DNA from: Gomphosphaeria aponina SAG 52.96 = DSM 107014
GTDB lineage: Bacteria > Cyanobacteriota > Cyanobacteriia > Cyanobacteriales > Gomphosphaeriaceae
Reading direction: 5' to 3'
DNA: 35,726 bases
Assembly (NCBI GenBank): GCA_016903655.1
Contig: JADQBC010000026.1
Coordinates: forward strand, 1 to 35,726
In this document: piece by piece, positions 17,501 through 25,569 of the stretch
Numbering within the stretch: position 1 is the stretch's first letter
Layout of the letters: every line of letters begins with the position of its first letter
Notes under the pieces: model-generated
The model's database searches: none
What the model saw: the letters and a program-made list of their open reading frames with translations, nothing else
Told to the model about the DNA's origin: nothing
Translations under genes and position numbers: made by a program

Positions 17501-19320
17501 ATCTGCAGGAAAGTATCAAAGCTAATAAACTCACTCTAACCTATGGAAAATGGCTAACACCAAGTATTATATATTTAGAATGTAAAGTACAGAATTGTTG
17601 GGTATTTGGGGAAGCTAAAGTATTAGGAGTTGCCGATAATAATTGTGGGGTTGGGGTGGCTAATTTTTTTCAGATCTCCCCCGAAGAAATAGCAGCAGCA
17701 ATAATTTTTTCTCGACCAATTTATACAATGGAAGGAGATGCTTACTCCCTGACAGTTTGGTGGAATAATTTACCAGTTTTAATAGAAGGAATTTTAGGAG
17801 AAAAAGCCTACGGGTTGGAATTTGTGCAGCGAATAAATCAAATGTCAGAGCATCAAAAGCATTTAATTCGAGACAAATTCAATCGGGCTCTAGTGGAACT
17901 TACACCTCAACAAATTAAGCAGGAAGCAGGGGAGTTACTGAATAAAATTCAATACTATGTTCAAGAAGTTCCTATTACCCCTATCGATTATAACTTACCA
18001 TTTAATATATTTATTGACCAGGTAATTCCTGTGGAATGGGAGGGATTATTTATTGCAGGTTGGATGCAAGATCCCTATGGATTATTAGAAGAAATAGAAG
18101 CTATTTCGAGTTTAGGATTTTCTTTAGTTTTCCGAGAGAAAATATATTTCTATGAACGGCGGGATGTAAACGAACATATCCAGAATACCCGTTATGGAAA
18201 ATTTGAAGGCAAATTAGGATTTTGCACCTATGAACAGATAGAGCCAGAAATTAGGAAAAAAATCAAAGATTTTGTGCAACTTCACGGTTGGCGATTTAAA
18301 ATTAAACTGAAAGGCGGGGTGATGATAGAAAATACTCCTGACTTAAAATATCATGAGGTGAGTTGGGCGCGGGAGTTGCTCGTCAAACTTGTACCAGTAC
18401 CACAAGTATCTGATGAAATGTTAGATAATTGTCTCGGGCCTGCTGCTTATAAGTTACAAGAACTCTGTATGGAACAGGTAAGAGCTAAGGAAGTAAAAGT
18501 GATTGGGGAGCCTGTGGAAAATCCTTTAGTTTCCCTTGTAATTCCTTTATATAAAAGGCTGGATTTTCTGAAAGTGCAGTTTGCAACAATGGCCAATGAC
18601 CCGACAATTAAAGAGCAATGTGAGTTAATTTATGTGTTAGATTCCCCAGAGCAAGAAGAGGAGCTCAAAGACTTTTTACTTGACCATTGCGCCTTGTATG
18701 AATTGCCAGTTACATTAGTGGTGATGCAGCGCAATAGCGGTTATGCAGCAGCAACCAATACAGGAGCAGCCCAAGCAAGGGGGAATTATATAGTGCTATT
18801 AAATTCCGACGTTTTTCCCAAGACAAAAGGCTGGGCAGTGAAAATGGCAGAATTTTATGCAGCCGCCCCAAAAATCGGCGCACTAGCACCAAAATTAATA
18901 TATGAAGACCAATCCTTGCAACACGCAGGAATGTTTTTTAGCAAAACCAAGTTTCCCTTCTGGATTACCCTTCATTATTACAAAGGATTTCCCAACAGTT
19001 ATGCCCAGGCACAAATCAGTCGAGCAGTACCAGCAGTAACGGGAGCTTGTTTAATGATGAGTAAAGAGCTGTATGAAGAAGTGGGAGGGTTATCTACAGA
19101 CTATGTAATTGGGGATTTTGAAGACAGTGATTTATGTCTAAAATGTGCTAAATTGGGCTATGAAAGTTGGTATTATGCAGATGCAGAGCTATATCACTTA
19201 GAGAGGCAATCTGTACCATTAAATAGCGTCTATGTTGACAGTTTAGCATGGCGGTACAATGCTCGCCTACACACCCGTCGCTGGGGGAACTTAATTGAGG
19301 AGTTAATGAATGGAGAATAA
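14560..19320 (+). CDS. Giant TPR protein with C-terminal GT2 glycosyltransferase
   Basis: 1586 residues. Residues 1 to about 930 are TPRs in several blocks, separated near residues 310-360 by a Gly/Lys/Glu-rich spacer (GNQGVTGGGVAEG). Residues about 938-1310 form a region without TPRs that I cannot assign to a named domain (LFIAGWMQDPYGLLEEIEAI, YERRDVNEHI). Residues about 1322-1560 are a GT2 domain: PLVSLVIPLYKRLDFLKVQF, VLDSPEQEEE, VLLNSDVFPK in the DxD position, VTGACLMMSKELYEEVGG, and DFEDSDLCLK with the acidic catalytic-base pair. This is the O-antigen/rhamnosyl-type branch of GT2, which extends cell-surface glycans. It begins 20 bases after the membrane protein; ATG at 14560 and 14563 are both possible. 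It is the largest enzyme and may organise the others. Confidence 0.9.
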   Translation: MMLEEKIEETAAGYIEKGERLGNEGNLNEAAACYRQAIKIEPKEALGYQKLAEVLKQQGDLEGAALYLRLANLRKANEIATEKNLNTEQELGGEANWGSTNDLAQRYLAQGEEYYSKNQWDEAKAACQEALKINPSLADAYKLWGNALVKQGEIDAGIKCYSKALTIKADYVEVYANLGSLHAKQGQWQEAVEYYQTALKYDPKFVGAYRNLEKVWTKLGEKEKAAECRKQLLVLEPKEGTGEEFYHLGEKMWQEGKGKEAIEYYQKAIELKPDSGEAYQKIGEILEQQGAWEEAANYYRQAMIMAGKNQSLLVQEGNQGVTGGGVAEGIRKAGVSQSITKRGGEAEKTKEIVRPGVTKEQQSAEDLVNLGNMHGERGQWGEAIACYQKAIMINPKFAAAFRNLARVLTHTGQTEKAADYWYQALSLEPNWAKAEEHLNLGKTLEKQGKLEQALNCYRRAIQLEPSLAEAYLQLGELLAKQGKEGAAVSCWRQGLVESPASPELNYRVALALTAQKQWEEAISYYEKTIALQPNYWEAYHNLGNALQEQQRWREAVGAYQQVIKLKPEFSWAYNNMGDALRELQLWEEAAKAFRETTRLNPEFPWAHYNLGDVLGELGDVDGAIAAYTQALVVQTDFPQAEEKLNQTLLQRIKSGFRIALEYYQQQIQQDPTDIESYERAVQIEPDNFDLVLGLGNALMEEERLSEAVGVMEKAVALKPDFGLGYQHLANMLRELGDEEKATDYWFQTLSLESEWGSAADYLALGNKLREQEKLGRAVICYRRVLELENTPEAEVYLSLGAVLREQQEWKAAIEVYQKGLELHLQNPELYYHLGETWASRGQWEKAVKCYKQAVKYNRNYWQAYEQWGAALAQLEQWEQAVIVMERSLQLNQEISANSYHNLGTALCHLQRWEEAYKNYQKVGQVEPDFWEVKDKKLPEEILDYLEQLLPDGWGEIFPLVLGVGSNGELGKSPKFRQFCRHLQESIKANKLTLTYGKWLTPSIIYLECKVQNCWVFGEAKVLGVADNNCGVGVANFFQISPEEIAAAIIFSRPIYTMEGDAYSLTVWWNNLPVLIEGILGEKAYGLEFVQRINQMSEHQKHLIRDKFNRALVELTPQQIKQEAGELLNKIQYYVQEVPITPIDYNLPFNIFIDQVIPVEWEGLFIAGWMQDPYGLLEEIEAISSLGFSLVFREKIYFYERRDVNEHIQNTRYGKFEGKLGFCTYEQIEPEIRKKIKDFVQLHGWRFKIKLKGGVMIENTPDLKYHEVSWARELLVKLVPVPQVSDEMLDNCLGPAAYKLQELCMEQVRAKEVKVIGEPVENPLVSLVIPLYKRLDFLKVQFATMANDPTIKEQCELIYVLDSPEQEEELKDFLLDHCALYELPVTLVVMQRNSGYAAATNTGAAQARGNYIVLLNSDVFPKTKGWAVKMAEFYAAAPKIGALAPKLIYEDQSLQHAGMFFSKTKFPFWITLHYYKGFPNSYAQAQISRAVPAVTGACLMMSKELYEEVGGLSTDYVIGDFEDSDLCLKCAKLGYESWYYADAELYHLERQSVPLNSVYVDSLAWRYNARLHTRRWGNLIEELMNGE

Positions 19321-19360
19321 CAACTTATGGCTGAGAATAAACGATAAACGATAAACTGAA

Positions 19361-20647
19361 ATGGCATTATTACAAGCAGAGAGAAAAAAAACGCAGAAAA
19401 AAACCAAAAAGGTGCTGATCATTGCACATAACCACCCGTTGTTTTTTCCTGGGGGAGCAGAGATATTTGCTTATGACTTATTTAAAACCATGGGGGAGAC
19501 AACCCATTATCAACCATTTTTCCTGGGTGCAGCAGCAGGAATAAACCGCCAAGTGCATACGGGTACACCATTTCAAATGCTCGTGGATAGCCCAGATGAG
19601 GCATTATTTTGGGGAGATGCCTATGATTATTTTTACAATTCCCAGAAAATACTTAATTTTATTTATGTTGATTTTAAGGGATTTCTGGAAGAATTAAACC
19701 CTGACGTAATACATTTTCATCATACAATGCGCATCGGGCTAGAGGCGATTCAAGTAGCGCGTCAAACCCTGCGGGCGGTAAAAATAGTTTATACTATTCA
19801 CGAGTTCATATTGATGTGTAATCGGGACGGACAGATGATTCGCAAACACAATAACGAGTTATGCGAATATGCAGCGCCAGATAGATGCCATCAATGTTTT
19901 CCCGAAATTAGCCCCCAACAGTTTAAAATGCGGGAGGCGTTTATTAAAGCGCATTTGGACTTGGTGGATTTATTTATTTCTCCGAGCCATTTTTTGGCAA
20001 ATCGATTTATCGACTGGGGGATTCCCGCAGAAAAAATGGTAGTTATGGAAAATGGGCGGCAGATTTCAGGGCCGGCACCCCACAGGGTAATGGAATCAGG
20101 GAAAAGTCGCAATGTGTTTGGTTTTTTTGGACAGATAAATCCCTATAAAGGGGTGATCTTGTTGCTCGAGGCAGTGATATATTTAGTGAAAAATGATTTT
20201 ACTGATTTGCGGGTGGAGATTTTTGGGAATGTGGCAGAAGGGTTTCCCGACTTGAAAGAGAAATTTTTTGAGCTGATCGAGGAATATCAGGAGAATGTGA
20301 CCTATCATGGGAAATACAAACAAGAAGAGATTGGGGAGTTGATTGAGGGAATTGACTGGGTGGTAGTGCCTTCCACTTGGTGGGAAAATTCACCTTTAGT
20401 AATTCAAGAGGTATTTATGCACAAAAGACCCATTATCTGTAGTAATATTGGGGGGATGGCAGAGAAAGTGGAAGACGATTTTACGGGCTTGCATTTTCGA
20501 GCCAGGAGTCAGGTAAGTTTAGCGAATACGATGAAAAAAGCCTGTACTGAGGAAGGTTTGTGGGAGAGACTGGTGGGGAATATTGGCCCACGTCTTTCCT
20601 TAGAAGAATCAGCAAACCAGCACGTGGCACTTTATGATAAGTTATGA
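19361..20647 (+). CDS. Family 4 (group 1) glycosyltransferase
   Basis: 428 residues, GT-B fold. The N-terminal half starts with KVLIIAHNHPLFFPGGAEIF, the glycine-rich acceptor-side loop, and includes DVIHFHHTMRIGLEAIQ and IVYTIHEF. The C-terminal half has FGFFGQINPYKGVILLLEA and the donor-binding E-x7-E signature in WENSPLVIQEVF, then CSNIGGMAEKV and FTGLHF. GT4 enzymes use nucleotide sugars to build polysaccharide or glycoprotein chains in the cytoplasm. There is a Cys-containing stretch (CEYAAPDRCHQCFP) often seen in this branch. It has no TPR array. It lies 40 bases after the giant TPR-GT2 gene. Donor sugar and acceptor are unknown. Confidence 0.93.
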   Translation: MALLQAERKKTQKKTKKVLIIAHNHPLFFPGGAEIFAYDLFKTMGETTHYQPFFLGAAAGINRQVHTGTPFQMLVDSPDEALFWGDAYDYFYNSQKILNFIYVDFKGFLEELNPDVIHFHHTMRIGLEAIQVARQTLRAVKIVYTIHEFILMCNRDGQMIRKHNNELCEYAAPDRCHQCFPEISPQQFKMREAFIKAHLDLVDLFISPSHFLANRFIDWGIPAEKMVVMENGRQISGPAPHRVMESGKSRNVFGFFGQINPYKGVILLLEAVIYLVKNDFTDLRVEIFGNVAEGFPDLKEKFFELIEEYQENVTYHGKYKQEEIGELIEGIDWVVVPSTWWENSPLVIQEVFMHKRPIICSNIGGMAEKVEDDFTGLHFRARSQVSLANTMKKACTEEGLWERLVGNIGPRLSLEESANQHVALYDKL

Positions 20648-20676
20648 AATTGGAGAGATGTGAGTAAAGAAAGTAG

Positions 20677-21534
20677 ATGAAAGACCCAATTATTATTTTA
20701 GGCCCAGGAAGATGTGGCAGTACCCTATTGCAGCGGATATTGAATACCTCCGCCGACATGACTATCTGGGGAGAACATGGGGGGTTTATGAAAGGATTGG
20801 CACAATCTTACTTTATGCTAACAGAAAGCGAATTGCTGAAAAGAAATATATACGGACGTGAAAGAATAACTCCTTCAATGGTAATAGGAGCTTTTACAGA
20901 TTATGGAGAATCAATTAATTGGGTAAATTCATTTAATAACGAGATTGTTAGGGAAAGATATACAGAATTAATCGTCAAATTACTGAATAATGGACTGGAT
21001 GTTGAAAAAACTAGCTGGGGGTTTAAGGAGATTCTTTATAATAAAAATGATAGGACGATGGATATGTGGTTAGAATTGTTTCCCAAAACTAAAGTTGTGT
21101 TTTCTTTGAGACATCCTTATGATGTGATTAGAAGCATGATTGTTAGTTGGGAAAATCCTAAACTACTGAAAGAGCAATTAGAGACGAATAATTTAAATGA
21201 GATAAAAGAATCATCTCTTAGATATGCAGCCAGATGGAATAACGTTGTGTCTAGTTTTCAGTACTGGATCAATGAGAAAGAGATTATTTATAAAGTTGAA
21301 AAATACGAAGATTTAATGGAAAAACCAAAAAAATCTATTAAAGATATATTTCAGTTTATAGAGATAGAAATGCCTGCAACAGCATTAGAGCCAATGAGTG
21401 TTAGGGTGGAGGCATCCCAGAAGTTAGATTATGAAAAAGAAGTGCGGCGAATTGTATATGAAATGGGGCAAGAGATTTGGCAAATTGTGGGCAGTACGGC
21501 AGAATATTTTGGCTATGAAGAGAAAGAGATATAA
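20677..21534 (+). CDS. Stand-alone sulfotransferase family protein
   Basis: 285 residues. The PAPS loop is PIIILGPGRCGSTLLQRIL at the very N-terminus, followed by ILNTSADMTIWGEHGG. The 3'-phosphate segment is TKVVFSLRHPYDVIRSMI near residues 145-162, with EKYEDLMEKPKKS later, a common end-of-fold pattern. It belongs to the broad Sulfotransfer_1/3 group, distant from the TPR-linked pair. No signal peptide, TPR or membrane segment is present. It follows the GT4 gene by 29 bases and precedes another small sulfotransferase. The tandem glycosyltransferase-sulfotransferase order favours a sulfated glycan as product, but the acceptor cannot be read from sequence. Confidence 0.88.
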   Translation: MKDPIIILGPGRCGSTLLQRILNTSADMTIWGEHGGFMKGLAQSYFMLTESELLKRNIYGRERITPSMVIGAFTDYGESINWVNSFNNEIVRERYTELIVKLLNNGLDVEKTSWGFKEILYNKNDRTMDMWLELFPKTKVVFSLRHPYDVIRSMIVSWENPKLLKEQLETNNLNEIKESSLRYAARWNNVVSSFQYWINEKEIIYKVEKYEDLMEKPKKSIKDIFQFIEIEMPATALEPMSVRVEASQKLDYEKEVRRIVYEMGQEIWQIVGSTAEYFGYEEKEI

Positions 21535-21598
21535 AGAGAAAAATTATGGGAAAAGTTGAGATTGAGATGTTAAAGAGTGAGGAATAGAAAGGAAGAAA

Positions 21599-22399
21599 AT
21601 GGAAGACAGAAGTGAAAGGAAAACGGAAAAAAAGCCAATATTTGTGATAGGTTCAGCAAGGTCGGGAACAAGTATTATAAGTAAGGCAATCAAATTAGGA
21701 GCTGGGATTTATGGGTATAATGAGGGTCATTTATTGCCAATAGTAGCGGTGTTAGTAAAAGAAATAGAAAAGGAATATGAGAAAAAAAAACATATACTGG
21801 ATAAAAAAGGCTATATGATAGCTCACACAAATCAGAAAGAGATAGAGGAGAGAATAATTAATGTTTTTAAAGATGTATGTGAAGGAATTTATAAGGATGA
21901 AGTGTGGATAGATAAAACTCCAGATCTGGGGATGATTGCAGCTACCCCATACATATTAAGGGCGTGGCCGCAGTCTAAGTTGATCTTTGCAAAAAGGCGG
22001 GGGGTAGAATGTATTATATCCAGAACCAGAAAGTTTCAAAATGTATCTTTTGAGAATCACTGCAAGTTCTGGAAGCAATGTATGGAAGAGTGGTTAAAGG
22101 TAAGGGAAAGCTTGAAGGGACACTATATTGAAATAGATCAGAGAGAAATATCACTAAATCCAGAAAAAGTAGCAAAGGAAATAGGGAACTTATTGAAAAT
22201 AGAAGAAGAAAAAATTAAAAGAATTAAAGAAGTTTTTGTAAATCAAAGACCAGAATTTACAGGTGGAACAGAGAAAACTGAAGCAATAGAGATTAAAGAA
22301 ACAGGTTGGACAGATGAACAAATAGAGATTTTTAGGAAGCATTGTGGAGAGGTGAGTGAAAAGTTTGGGTATAGTGAAACATCAGATTATTATATGTAA
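21599..22399 (+). CDS. Stand-alone sulfotransferase family protein (second)
   Basis: 266 residues. KPIFVIGSARSGTSIISKAI near residue 13 is the phosphosulfate-binding loop; WIDKTPDLGMIA fits the acceptor-side strand, and SKLIFAKRRGVECIISRTRK is the 3'-phosphate segment. YIEIDQREISLNPEKVAKEI is the usual late motif. It differs from the preceding sulfotransferase over most of its length, so this is not a recent duplication. AAGGAAG precedes the ATG. It is Lys/Glu-rich and more AT-rich than upstream genes, possibly a separately acquired part of the cluster. Substrate unknown. Confidence 0.85.
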   Translation: MEDRSERKTEKKPIFVIGSARSGTSIISKAIKLGAGIYGYNEGHLLPIVAVLVKEIEKEYEKKKHILDKKGYMIAHTNQKEIEERIINVFKDVCEGIYKDEVWIDKTPDLGMIAATPYILRAWPQSKLIFAKRRGVECIISRTRKFQNVSFENHCKFWKQCMEEWLKVRESLKGHYIEIDQREISLNPEKVAKEIGNLLKIEEEKIKRIKEVFVNQRPEFTGGTEKTEAIEIKETGWTDEQIEIFRKHCGEVSEKFGYSETSDYYM

Positions 22400-22505
22400 A
22401 TAAGGAAGTATAGGCAAAGCAAAAAGCAGGAAATAAGCATGATGGGTTTACGGGGAATAGTTTAATAAAGTTTGTTAAGAATGCTGTAGGAAAAAGGAGA
22501 TAAAA

Positions 22506-23051
22506 ATGCCAAGCATAGAAGAAAATATCCAAGCATGGGGAAACAATAAAAGATGGTCACAAGAATTAGCTCAGGGAGATCAGTGGTCTACAGCTTGGGG
22601 CAGTGTGGATATGCAATGGTAAGGAACAATTTGGCCATTTACGCAATAACAATAAGGAATATTTTGGGGGTGGGAACAATTTTAGAGATTGCTCCTGGTT
22701 ATGGAAGGTGGACTCAATATTTACAAGCTCTATGTCAAAAATTGTAGTAGATTTAAACACAAATTGCATTGAAGCTTGTAAAGATTTTCAGGATTAAATC
22801 ATCTTGAATATCACATAAATGATGGGAAGGATTTATCAATGATTCCTGATGATTCAATAGATTTGGTCTTTAGCAATGACTCATTAGTTCATGCTGAGGC
22901 TGATGTAATTGAGTCATATTTAGCGCAATTATCATTGAAGTTGAAAGTTAATGGGGTAGGGTTTATTCAACATTCTAATTTAGGAAATCATCTTGAAGAA
23001 GTAGATAAGATGGTGAAGGAGTATTTATGGATAAGAATCAAGAGACTATAA
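22506..23051 (+). pseudogene. Broken SAM-dependent methyltransferase
   Basis: The ancestral start is clear: AAGGAG, then ATG at 22506. The first frame reads MPSIEENIQAWGNN through GSVDMQW and meets TAA at 22620 where a Tyr codon is expected, then continues GTIWPFTQ to another stop at 22647. A second frame gives TILEIAPGYGRWTQYLQAL (SAM motif I) to 22747, a third gives VVDLNTNCIEACKDFQ, and a fourth gives HLEYHINDGKDLSMIPDDSI through VGFIQHSNLG to 23051. At least three frameshifts and two nonsense changes therefore break one class I methyltransferase. The C-terminal quarter is missing, replaced by the start of the next gene, whose ribosome site lies inside this relic. Such methyltransferases usually act on sugars or small acceptors in glycan loci. 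Confidence 0.85.
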
Positions 23052-24826
23052 AAGCTTACCTAGCTGATGGAAAAAAACTAAAGCAAGAAGGAAACATAAA
23101 TGGTGCAAAAGAGAAATACTTATTAGCCCTTGAGTTAAATCCTAATAATGTTTCAGCCCTTTTGCAGTTAGCGGTAGTTTACGAAAATCAAGGGGAATTA
23201 GAAACAGCAGCTAAATATAGTCAGCGTGCAATCAAAATTGCTCCAGAAAATGGTTTAGCACAGGGAACGCTAGGGAGTATATTAATTAGAGAAGGAAAGA
23301 TTGAGGAAGCAATTATTGCCTTGGAAAAATCAGAAAAATTACTGCCAGAAAAATCACCAGTATGGGTGTACCTGAGATGGGGAGAAGCGCTAGAAAAAAA
23401 AGGTAAAATAGAGGAGGCGATCGCAGTTTATGAAAAAGCAGTAGAAAAGAAAACAGAAAAGAAAGAGGAATGCCTACAAATACTATGGATTAAACTAGGA
23501 GATGCTTATCAACAGCAAAAAAGGTGGGATGAAGCAATCATGGTTTATAAAAAAGTTGAAAAAATTAATCCAGATTTGGGAAAGAAACTGACAAGTGAAC
23601 TTCAATATGCCAAGCTAAAGCAACAAAGTAAGAAACAAGATGATCCAGCTTGGTATCTTAATTTAGGTAAATTGGAGCTAGAGAAAGGAAATTTAGAAGA
23701 AGGGATAGCTAACTACCAGAAAGCAATTGAGATAAATCCTGAACAACCTGCATGGGTTTATAAAAATTTAGGGGATGCCTTTTTTGAGCAATATAAATTT
23801 GATGAAGCTATAATTACTTACCAAAAGGTACTTGAGAGGAAAGAACAGCGCAGTGTTGTTTTTTGTACTAAACTGGGGAATGCTTACCACAAACAGGGGC
23901 GATGGGAGGAAGCAATTGCATCATATAAAAAGGTATTGGAGATTAAACCAAACTATGATAGCGAGAAATTTTATCTAGAGCTAAGATCTGCCCAGATCAA
24001 GCAAGGTCAGAATGAAGAAGCAACAAGAAGCTATCAAAAAGCTCTTGCCAGAAATTGTTTGATAAATCATGCTGACAAAATAGTCTATTGTCCAATTGCT
24101 AAGAATGCTTGTACACTCTTTAAGAGGATGATGTTAGACATAAGTGGTGAACAAGGAAAATATGAAGAATCAAATTGTAATCTTCATCAGTATGTAAGTG
24201 AGAATTTTAATATCTTAAAAGATACTGGATGGGGATTAAGTGACTTTTTTGGGTCAGGCAAGCAAGAATACTTTAAATTTATCATATTGAGAAATCCATT
24301 TTCTAGAATAGTAAGTGCTTATTTGAATAAGGTAGCAAAAAACCCCAGGAACTATGAAAAATTTGTGCTTCCAGTCATCAAAGATGTGTATAAAGCATTA
24401 GGAGAAGAAATGGATTTGAAAAAGTCGATAACATTTAGCCAATTTGTAGATTATTTAAATAGAACTGAAGATTGTTATTTAGATAAACACTGGCGTCCAC
24501 AGCATATTTGTTTTGGAGAGGGGATAATCAAGTTTGACTATGTAGGTCAGTTTGAAAAACTGGATGAAGTTATAGAAAAGATAGAGAAAAAGATTGGCAG
24601 AAAGCTGACACAAGAAGTCTCAAAGAATCGCACAAAATATGGAAATTATTCAAAGGATGAAAAGTTCCATGATAAATATCCTCATGAGTTGCGAGAGCTA
24701 GATGGTTTACCAAGAGCAGAAAACTTCTATACCCCAGAATTGGAAGAAATAGTAAGAAAAAGATATGCTGAGGATATAAAAATATATGAAAGAGAATTTA
24801 ATGTAAAGTTAGGTAGGATAGGATAA
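23027..24826 (+). CDS. TPR protein with C-terminal Sulfotransfer_2-type domain
   Basis: 599 residues. Residues 1 to about 340 are TPRs (AAKYSQRAIKIAPENGLAQG, EGIANYQKAIEINPEQPAWV). Residues about 345-597 match the eukaryote-like carbohydrate sulfotransferase group (Sulfotransfer_2, chondroitin/HNK-1 type): KIVYCPIAKNACTLFKRMML is the PAPS loop, FIILRNPFSRIVSAYLNKV the 3'-phosphate segment, and DKHWRPQHICF the late conserved motif. This fold branch differs from the TPR-sulfotransferases upstream, so the TPR array was joined to a second kind of sulfotransferase. GAAGGAG precedes the ATG, inside the methyltransferase relic. The next gene starts 11 bases downstream. Confidence 0.9.
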   Translation: MDKNQETIKAYLADGKKLKQEGNINGAKEKYLLALELNPNNVSALLQLAVVYENQGELETAAKYSQRAIKIAPENGLAQGTLGSILIREGKIEEAIIALEKSEKLLPEKSPVWVYLRWGEALEKKGKIEEAIAVYEKAVEKKTEKKEECLQILWIKLGDAYQQQKRWDEAIMVYKKVEKINPDLGKKLTSELQYAKLKQQSKKQDDPAWYLNLGKLELEKGNLEEGIANYQKAIEINPEQPAWVYKNLGDAFFEQYKFDEAIITYQKVLERKEQRSVVFCTKLGNAYHKQGRWEEAIASYKKVLEIKPNYDSEKFYLELRSAQIKQGQNEEATRSYQKALARNCLINHADKIVYCPIAKNACTLFKRMMLDISGEQGKYEESNCNLHQYVSENFNILKDTGWGLSDFFGSGKQEYFKFIILRNPFSRIVSAYLNKVAKNPRNYEKFVLPVIKDVYKALGEEMDLKKSITFSQFVDYLNRTEDCYLDKHWRPQHICFGEGIIKFDYVGQFEKLDEVIEKIEKKIGRKLTQEVSKNRTKYGNYSKDEKFHDKYPHELRELDGLPRAENFYTPELEEIVRKRYAEDIKIYEREFNVKLGRIG

Positions 24827-24837
24827 GCAATTAGTTA

Positions 24838-25566
24838 ATGGATAAAAAAAGAAAAACCTGGAGGAATAGTGACGAAGAATATGTAAATGCTGGGAATCTG
24901 CTGAGAAAAGAAGGAAAAATTGAAGAGGCAAAAGAAAAGTACTTATTAGCCCTTGAAATAGATAAAAATAATTTTCAATCACTTGTGCAGTTAGGAGGTA
25001 TTTATGAGCAATTAAAGGAATTTGAAGAAGCAAGAAAATACTATGAGAGAGGATTAAAATTAAAGCCTGAGCCAAGTAATATCCAAGCAAAAGTTGGGAA
25101 AGTGCTCATGGAGCAAGGGAATGTTCAGCAAGCAATAATAGGTTATCAAAAAGCGATCGCTCTTTCTGCTGAACAACCAGTATGGGTAGATCAGGGTTTG
25201 GGAGATGCTTTAAAGAAAAATGGTCAAGTAGATGAGGCGATCGCAGTTTATGAAAAAGCAATTGCAATCAAACCAGATAATCCTCATTTTCACCTCAATT
25301 TAGCAAAACTTTATTTTGAAAGGACCGATTTAGATAATGTAATCAAAAATTACCAGAAGGCGATCAAAGTTAAGCCAGATTTACCCTTTAATGTCTATCA
25401 AAGTCTAGGAGAGGCACTAAAAAAGCAAGGCACTCGCACCGCAATCAAATCAGCACCAGAAATCAAGCATGGGCAATACTACTCAAATATATGGAATGCC
25501 TTGAATCAAACAAACATTGAAACTCTAGATTCTGATATCTCTAATTATATAACAGCTTATTTTTGA
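24838..25566 (+). CDS. TPR protein, probably truncated
   Basis: 242 residues. About six TPRs fill residues 15-200; the N-terminus (LLRKEGKIEEAKEKYLLALE) is very like that of the preceding TPR-sulfotransferase, so the two are paralogs in this part. After residue 205 comes HGQYYSNIWNALNQTN, a segment that in related cyanobacterial TPR proteins leads into further sequence, but here the frame ends soon after at ITAYF. A relic of a sulfotransferase lies just beyond on the other strand. The likely reading is a TPR enzyme that lost its catalytic end through a rearrangement. It may still act as a scaffold. Confidence 0.75.
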   Translation: MDKKRKTWRNSDEEYVNAGNLLRKEGKIEEAKEKYLLALEIDKNNFQSLVQLGGIYEQLKEFEEARKYYERGLKLKPEPSNIQAKVGKVLMEQGNVQQAIIGYQKAIALSAEQPVWVDQGLGDALKKNGQVDEAIAVYEKAIAIKPDNPHFHLNLAKLYFERTDLDNVIKNYQKAIKVKPDLPFNVYQSLGEALKKQGTRTAIKSAPEIKHGQYYSNIWNALNQTNIETLDSDISNYITAYF

Positions 25567-25569
25567 TAA

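Noticed and set aside
19331-19356. AACGATAAACGATAAACT as iterons or operator
   Set aside because: Only two short units; too little to support a function.
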